Made by a program: the position numbers and the translations under genes. Under the pieces are notes generated by a model. It searched no databases, was not told where the DNA came from, and saw nothing but the letters and a program-made list of their open reading frames with translations. This document shows positions 58,878-64,000 of a DNA stretch of 64,000 nucleotides, one piece after another (positions within the stretch are counted from its first letter, which is position 1; every line of letters starts with the position of its first letter). This DNA is from Trachythela sp. YZ-2020. Its lineage: Eukaryota; Cnidaria; Anthozoa; Malacalcyonacea; Clavulariidae. The stretch spans positions 1,488,001-1,552,000 of the forward strand of contig JADLSH010000333.1 of the NCBI GenBank assembly GCA_016169945.1, in the 5' to 3' direction.

Positions 58878-59935
58878 GTTTGGGTTTTGGTCGAGGGTCA
58901 AGGTCAGAGGTCGAGGTTGCTTTCATTGGTACTGTTTAATTTGAGTAGAATGCGGAATGGTGTAAAAACTTTTACAAACTATACTTTTGTCAATTTACAG
59001 AACTTCTTTTCGTAAATATTAACACAAAATATTGATTAGTAAGTTAAATTAATTATACTAAATTTAGATTTTATGATTGACAAGGCCACAGTCATAACTA
59101 TTTATGACCACACCCTTGTCAATTTAACAACAATTATAAAATATAAATTTAGTATCATTAATTTAACTTACTAATCAATATTTCTTGTTAATATTTACGA
59201 AAAGAAGTTTTTACACCATTCAGCATTCTACTCAAATTCAACAGTTAATAATTTAATAATTTTATTAATTATCCATCTTTGGCATATAGAAATACAATGG
59301 ATTTACAAGTTAAAAATATTATACTAAAATACATGTATAACCTATGAAAATGTAAAAATTAGAAAGTTTAAGAAATTTTTATATACATATATACAATGAT
59401 CTAATTTCATGAGTTGGTTAATCTACACGCCCTTGGGATAAAAGACGTACTATGCCTGTGTGTTTTTGAGAGCTGTCTTGGAGTGCTGTCTCTGGTCCTT
59501 CTCAGTTCGCAAGTGTGATTCTTATTACCAGATAGGAAACGATTACATGGGTTGTTTGGGACTTCCACGATCCTTTTCAGCTCGTTGCATGTTGCCTTGT
59601 CCCTTCTTTCTTTTAGTGTAGGGAGGGTATCTTTCTCCAATCCTAGGATTCTCAAGCTTCTTTGTTGAACACGTTCAATTTCTGCTTCAAGATATTTAGG
59701 GATTCCACCCCAAACTGGAGAGGCGTATTCAAGTATTGGCCGGATCTTCGACGTATATGTTAATAAACCAATCTCGGGTGGTAGGAAGGATTTCCTGCAC
59801 TCTCTAAGAAGGAATAATAGCTTATTTGCTCTTTTTGTTATTTTACAACAGTACCAATGAAATAAATTTTTCGACCCTCTATATTTGACCCTCGACCTCG
59901 ACCTCTGACCCTTGACCAAAACCCAAACTCATTGA
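58878..59935. repeat. Nested inverted repeats around a LINE fragment
   Basis: GGTCAAGGTCAGAGGTCGAGG near 58900 recurs inverted near 59889-59917 (CTCGACCTCTGACCCTTGACC), and TTCATTGGTACTG near 58922 recurs inverted near 59847. Inside, 58950-59090 pairs with about 59107-59245 (GTTAAATTAATTATACTAAA and complement). The retrotransposon fragment lies between the outer arms, and its frame reads into the right arm. Confidence 0.75.
59407..59860 (-). pseudogene. Non-LTR retrotransposon RT, C-terminal fragment
   Basis: Minus-strand frame with KITKRANKLLFLLRECRKS, then YTSKIRPILEYASPVWGG and EIERVQQRSLRILGL. This is the thumb and connection region after the RT palm in LINE-type reverse transcriptases of the jockey/CR1 group (I/RP..EYASPVW then E..Q.R..R). 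The palm with the YxDD motif is absent, so it is a 5'-truncated copy, as usual for LINEs. The stop is at 59407; an AT-rich tail follows. Confidence 0.8.
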
Positions 59936-60035
59936 ATATATATTGATATCGTTGTATCACTATTGCTAAGTCAGCATGCAGTATGTTTCTTTGCAAAATA
60001 TTGCCTAAACAGCTTTAAAATTATGAATTTTCATT

Positions 60036-60896
60036 ATGAATATTTTTATTATGTATCTGAGTAAGTTAATGTTTTTTAGGTCACACAAGGTTCATCCCAA
60101 TACCAAGATATGTCAGAAGTCTGGGCCTTGTTCCAACACTGGGCCTTGTTCCAACACTGGGCCTTGTCCCAATGACAAGTCTTTTAAAAAAGTGTTTAAT
60201 CTACCCTATCTAAAAAATCCTGCTGTATGCTATCATGTTTATATACCTCTATTATTGAGACTTTCAAATGATGTTGAGGAAAATCCAGGTCCTATAAATA
60301 TTAACCAAATAATTGATCCTACTTACACAGTTCGTGCTGACTTTAATCAAGGTAATGCATCTATGTGTGGATTGAATGCGGGTAAACAATGTGTTGCCAT
60401 GTCAACCTATGCAATTTTATACAATGAAATAAAATCTGTAAACATCTGGGATACATCAATTATGAACTAAATTCTAGTAAATGGAAATAATCTTTATAGC
60501 ATCATCAGCCAGCATATTAAAAAGGAGTTCTTGTTACTCAGTGAGGTACCAGAGTTTGTTTTGCAAAATTCTAATACTTATTATCTCGAATGCAGAGACT
60601 CCTTTGCCAGGGCTTTATGGATGGATTATAATAATGAACCGCATGTTACACTTAAACATTCCTTAAATGAAGCATTTCATATTGATAATTATAAAACCTG
60701 TTTACTTACTATCGGGGCAAATACTGTTGCTGTTTTTATGCCTTTTCCAGGTGTGTTTAAGATTTTTTATTCTCATTCACTGGATATGCATGGAATGCCA
60801 TCAGCATGTGGTTATAGTGTATTAATTTCTGTTGAAGGAGTACAAAACCCTGTTGGGTTTTTTCCATCTCTCCCGAAACTCAAACAATCTGTTTGA
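60036..60896 (+). pseudogene. Helitron N-terminus: 2A-like motif and cysteine-protease-like domain
   Basis: The first part has a Pro/Cys-rich tandem (SGPCSNTGPCSNTGPC), then LRLSNDVEENPGP at about 60255-60293. DVEENPGP is a perfect match to the D-V/I-E-x-N-P-G-P motif of 2A-like sequences, which make the ribosome skip a peptide bond before the last Pro. Right after it comes a protease-like domain: GLNAGKQCVAM with the presumed catalytic Cys, ILVNGNNLYSII, CLLTIGANTVAVFM, and YSHSLDMHGMP with candidate His and Asp. The order resembles viral-tegument-type (C76-like) deubiquitinating peptidases reported in transposon proteins. A TAA at 60468-60470 interrupts an otherwise continuous frame. The frame shifts near 60880. 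Confidence 0.7.
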
Positions 60897-61344
60897 ATTG
60901 AAGGGTTTTAAATGTCATAAAAACAATTCACCATCAAGTAATTTAGCCACAGGTATTTTTGAAAATACATGCAATAAACTGACTGAAACATTGCAAAAAC
61001 AAAATGTGAAACCTGATCACGCAAAACAACACGATTACAAAATTACTCATGGACAAGAAACTGCCGAGCAAAGAGAACATAAGTTATCGGAAGCCAGATC
61101 AGCACTTAAAACAAATGAGTCTGTTGAGGAAAAGGGGAAAAGGCATTCAAAACAAAGAGAGTATAAGAGAGCTCAACAGGAAAAAAATATGAATACAAGA
61201 CAAAGTGAGACTGTTCAAGATAAGGAAAACAGGCTTTTAAAGCAGAGACATTATAAAAGAGCTCAACGACAACGGAAAAACAAGACTGGCACTGAACACA
61301 CAAGGGTACATGTCCAAACTCAAACATCCATCTTTCACAATTGA
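60897..61344 (+). pseudogene. Helitron basic repeat region
   Basis: Continues in the next frame after GVQNPVGF. It is Lys/Arg-rich with two copies of a roughly 31-residue unit: SVEEKGKRHSKQREYKRAQQ and TVQDKENRLLKQRHYKRAQR. Such REYxRA repeats occur in animal Helitron proteins and probably bind nucleic acid or act as nuclear signals. Confidence 0.65.
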
Positions 61345-61870
61345 TAAATCGATTCCATAGATCTGTATCCACGGGTCCTCTATATGTATGCTCGTGCTGT
61401 GAACAGTTATGGTATAAACATAGTGTTTGTCCTGTTGATCGATTAAGAATGTCAAATCCAAATTCTGTTAAATATCTGCAAGGTATTACTGGTGTGGATG
61501 ATGTTAAGTGGTTTTGTTTGACATGTAAGAAACATTAAAAAAAAGATAAAATTCCGCCCTGTGCAATTGCGAATGGCTTTAAATTCCCAGCAAAACCTGA
61601 TTTCTTTGATTTGAATGAGTTAGAATCTCGACTACTAGCCACGATTGGCATTTCAAAAAATCATGCAAGCTCCCAGAGGACGACAACTTAAGATTACAGG
61701 AAATGTTGTGAATGTCCCTGCAGATGTTTGCAATACTGTTAACATGCTTCCCAGGTCCCAGGATACTGGTACTATAAAAGTTCAGTTAAAACGCCGACTG
61801 CAGTATAGCAGTTCTGCACTTTCTTTAAACGTAAGACCTAAAAAAATCATGCAAGCAGCAGCTTGGTAGT
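61345..61870 (+). pseudogene. Helitron zinc-finger and GNVVNVP blocks
   Basis: The segment at 61341-61538 has paired cysteines (VCSCCEQLW, HSVCPVDR, WFCLTCKKH), a likely zinc-binding module. After a stop, FDLNELESRLLATIGI and then, in another frame, RGRQLKITGNVVNVPADVC and TVNMLPRSQDTG follow. The GNVVNVP..V..LPR pattern is the conserved region just upstream of the Rep domain in animal Helitrons. Confidence 0.65.
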
Positions 61871-62209
61871 AAATACTAGTGATTTATATAGAGAGCAAGG
61901 AATAACTTTTGATCAAAACTGGTTAACAAACTTTGATCCAACTACACCAAATGAAGATTGTGGCAATGAAAACACATCTAATAATTTAACTGATCATACT
62001 AAATTCAGCTGCTCCAGAAGATGAATGGAGTGAAGATGAAGCAGAAATACCTGCTGGAGTAACTGATAGTATGCTAACAACTGATTTTCTACACGATTTT
62101 TTAAGGCTAAAAATTACAGATGAAATTATTACTGGGACATCACAGGTCGCTCTCCGAAAGTGTAAAATAGGAAACAGAACGATCACTGCTGGGCAATTGA
62201 AAACACAAA

Positions 62210-63215
62210 AGCTTTAGCAAATTTAATTTGCCATGATGAAGGATACAAATTTTTAAGAGGTTCTCCGCCGTACTTTGAAAAAGCTAAAAAGGACTTGTTC
62301 GCTATGATTCGACAGTTGGGGTCAGCATCACTATTTTGCAGTTTTTCATCTGCTGAGACAAAATGGAAACATTTGTTAAGGATTCTTGCTAAGCTTGTTG
62401 ATCACAAGGACTATAGTGATGAAGAATTAGAAAACCTTACCTGGGAGGAAAAGTGTAGACTGATTGAAAGTGACCCAGTAACATGTGCAAGGCATTTTGA
62501 TTACCAGTTTAATACCTTTTTAAAACAATTTTTAATGAGTGATATTTCTCCTTTAGGAAAGGTAAAATATTGGTTTTACAGGGTTGAGTACCAGCAGCGA
62601 GGATCCCCTCATATTCACATGTTAATATGGCTTTAAAATGCACCTGTATTTGGTGTTAATAAAGATGAAGATGTTACTGCGTTTATTGATCAAATAGTAA
62701 GTTGTAGTAAGCCAGACAATGACCAAGAATTACTTGAGCTTGTGAACAGACAAACTCATAGGCATTCTCACACATGATTGCAGATTTAACTATCCTCAAC
62801 CACCAATGAGATCTACACATATTCTTTATCCACGTGATAAATGACACTTCTCAGACTGTCATAAGAAACACAAAAGACTTGTGGAAAGATGTCAAAAATA
62901 AACTAAAAGATCTGAAAGAGGGTAAGAACATAACTTTTGACCAACTTCTAAAAGAGTTGGATATTTCAGAGCATCAATATATCCTTGCTGTTCGATCATC
63001 CCTTAATTGTCCAACACTATTTCTAAAACGAAGTCTGGACGAATTAAGGATTAATAATTATAATCCTGTCAATTTGTACTTGATGTTTATGCTTGTGCAA
63101 TGTATATTGTCTCGTACATTTCAAAGCAGATGAGACAATATGCAGTTTGTAGTGAAGATTTGAATGAAATTCAACATCATTTACAGGAATATGATGATGA
63201 TTTGTATGACACAAT
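62210..63215 (+). pseudogene. Helitron HUH Rep endonuclease
   Basis: The region 62295-62636 has RQLGSASLFCSFSSAETKW, VTCARHFDYQFNTFLKQ, and the HUH motif in RGSPHIHMLIW (HIH codons 62610-62618), followed by a stop where Rep continues. Later blocks in other frames are ELLELVNRQTHRHSHT, CRFNYPQPPMRSTHILYP, SEHQYILAVRSSLNCPTLF and DVYACAMYIVSYISKQ, the last with the tyrosines of the Rep active-site region. HUH nucleases nick a strand and hold it by a Tyr link during rolling-circle transposition. At least four frame breaks. Confidence 0.8.
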
Positions 63216-63482
63216 AGCACCAGTCACATAAGATACTGAACGTCAAGATCAGGATGAAGGCAATATAGACACACATCCAGATTTGAATGAAACATATGAC
63301 TTATCAGAAGATTTGGGAATCCCATCAACCTTACCCAGAAATGAACCGCTAATTCTAAATGAAATGCAAGATAATGAATACAGACGATTAGTTCAAATGC
63401 TTAATAAAAAACAAAGATAATTTTTCTACTATGCTTTGCATTTATTTAAAACATCTGATAAACCATTTTTATGCTTTTTTTA

Positions 63483-64000
63483 AGTGGAGCTGGAGGTGTT
63501 GGTAAATCTCACCTTATTAAATCAGTTTATCAAGCAGCATTGAAATACTATAATGCACAAGCTGGTGAAGATTTTCGTCGAGTTAACATACTTTTACTTG
63601 CTCCAACAGGGAAAGCAGCTTATATTATTAAAGGTAACACGATTCATAGTGCCTTATCAATTCCAGCAAGCCAATCACTTAAAAATTATAAACCACTTGA
63701 TTCTGGAAGATTAAACACATTTAGATGTGAATTGGGTGTGTTGAAGTTAATACTCATTGATGAAATATCAATGGTCGGAAACAGCATGTTCACAGTTCAA
63801 CTGAATAACTGTTTAAAATATTTAAAAGGGAGCAAAGAAGACTTTGGTGGTGTTAGCATCATTACATTAGGTGACCTATTCCAACTTAAGCATGTCATGG
63901 ATGGTTACATTTTCACTGATGTGCAATGTTTAAGCTCTTATAATATTCTTGTTCCAAATTTATGGAAAAGATATTTCAGAATGTTTGAGCTTGATGAGAT
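63483..64000 (+). CDS. Helitron Pif1-type helicase, 5' part
   Basis: An uninterrupted frame to the window edge. It has a Walker A motif GAGGVGKSHL (63486-63515), LLLAPTGKAAYIIKGNTIHS (motif Ia region), Walker B LILIDEISMVGNSMF and ITLGDLFQLKHV (motif III). This is SF1B Pif1/RecD2-like helicase, the second enzyme of Helitrons, which unwinds the nicked strand 5' to 3'. There is no ATG because it is normally fused to Rep. Upstream (63216-63480) are stops and an acidic linker. The rest lies beyond the window. Confidence 0.88.

Larger units (their letters stand above)
60036..64000 (+). mobile_element. Helitron coding region, decayed, partial
   Basis: A plus-strand series of blocks in Helitron order: 2A-like motif, cysteine-protease-like domain, basic repeats, zinc-finger region, GNVVNVP block, HUH Rep endonuclease and Pif1-type helicase. 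Several stops and frameshifts separate them. Neither the TC end at the left nor the CTRR hairpin end at the right could be identified; the right end lies beyond the window. The RPA-like remnant at 56827 may belong to the same element. Confidence 0.85.

Overview
This window looks like AT-rich, intron-bearing genomic DNA of an invertebrate animal, probably a sponge or a cnidarian. The evidence is eukaryotic splice sites (GT..AG with polypyrimidine tracts), tRNA-derived SINE sequence, many MITEs and foldback elements, and DNA transposon families typical of marine invertebrates (hAT, PIF/Harbinger, Helitron, a TNP2-type element and an IS3-like integrase). The exact taxon cannot be fixed from sequence alone. 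I found no convincing ordinary host gene. Nearly all recognisable coding sequence is transposon-derived, and most of it carries stops or frameshifts.

Layout. 1-7 kb: a decayed IS3-like integrase on the minus strand (1604-2967) and unrecognised minus-strand coding remnants. 7723-29149: a 21.4 kb nested structure and the main feature of the window. The outer element starts TATGAGGGG, ends CCCCTCATA, has terminal inverted repeats of about 440 bp and is flanked by a perfect 6-bp duplication, AAAACC. It carries a plus-strand HECT-type ubiquitin-ligase-like gene (8227-12839) converging on a minus-strand DDE integrase gene (14248-15575). A second element with related termini (15859-28469, flanks CATCCT/CGTCCT) sits inside it. 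The inner element keeps only the integrase N-terminus (16275-16595) but has a nearly full-length HECT gene (16886-22789), plus a third, hAT-like gene (23061-27333). 6-bp duplications, TA..TA ends and an IS3-like integrase match what I know of the eukaryotic IS3EU superfamily. Convergent integrase and HECT genes in two diverged elements suggest that the ligase is a regular component rather than chance cargo.

29-36 kb: TNP2-like transposase remnant (minus), PIF/Harbinger nuclease end (plus) and its Myb-like partner (minus), and a bounded, internally deleted hAT element (33411-35962). 36-44 kb: TTAA- and TA-flanked MITEs and a 2.7 kb foldback with kilobase arms. 44.9-46.3 kb: a large transposase-like protein of no superfamily I can name. 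46-56 kb: minisatellite, G-rich MITE copies, a 1.2 kb foldback and small transposase fragments. 56.8-57.7 kb: RPA1-like single-strand DNA-binding protein remnant. 58.9-59.9 kb: non-LTR retrotransposon RT fragment inside an inverted repeat. 60-64 kb: a decayed Helitron with a 2A-like motif, a cysteine-protease-like domain, HUH Rep and Pif1-type helicase, running off the end of the window.

How the genes work together: in the two nested elements the integrase would act on the TATGAGGGG termini, and the HECT protein (zinc-knuckle-like, CUE-like and HECT domains) would conjugate ubiquitin to an unknown target. In the Helitron, HUH Rep, helicase and perhaps the nearby RPA-like protein would provide nicking, unwinding and single-strand binding. 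Most of these genes are now broken.
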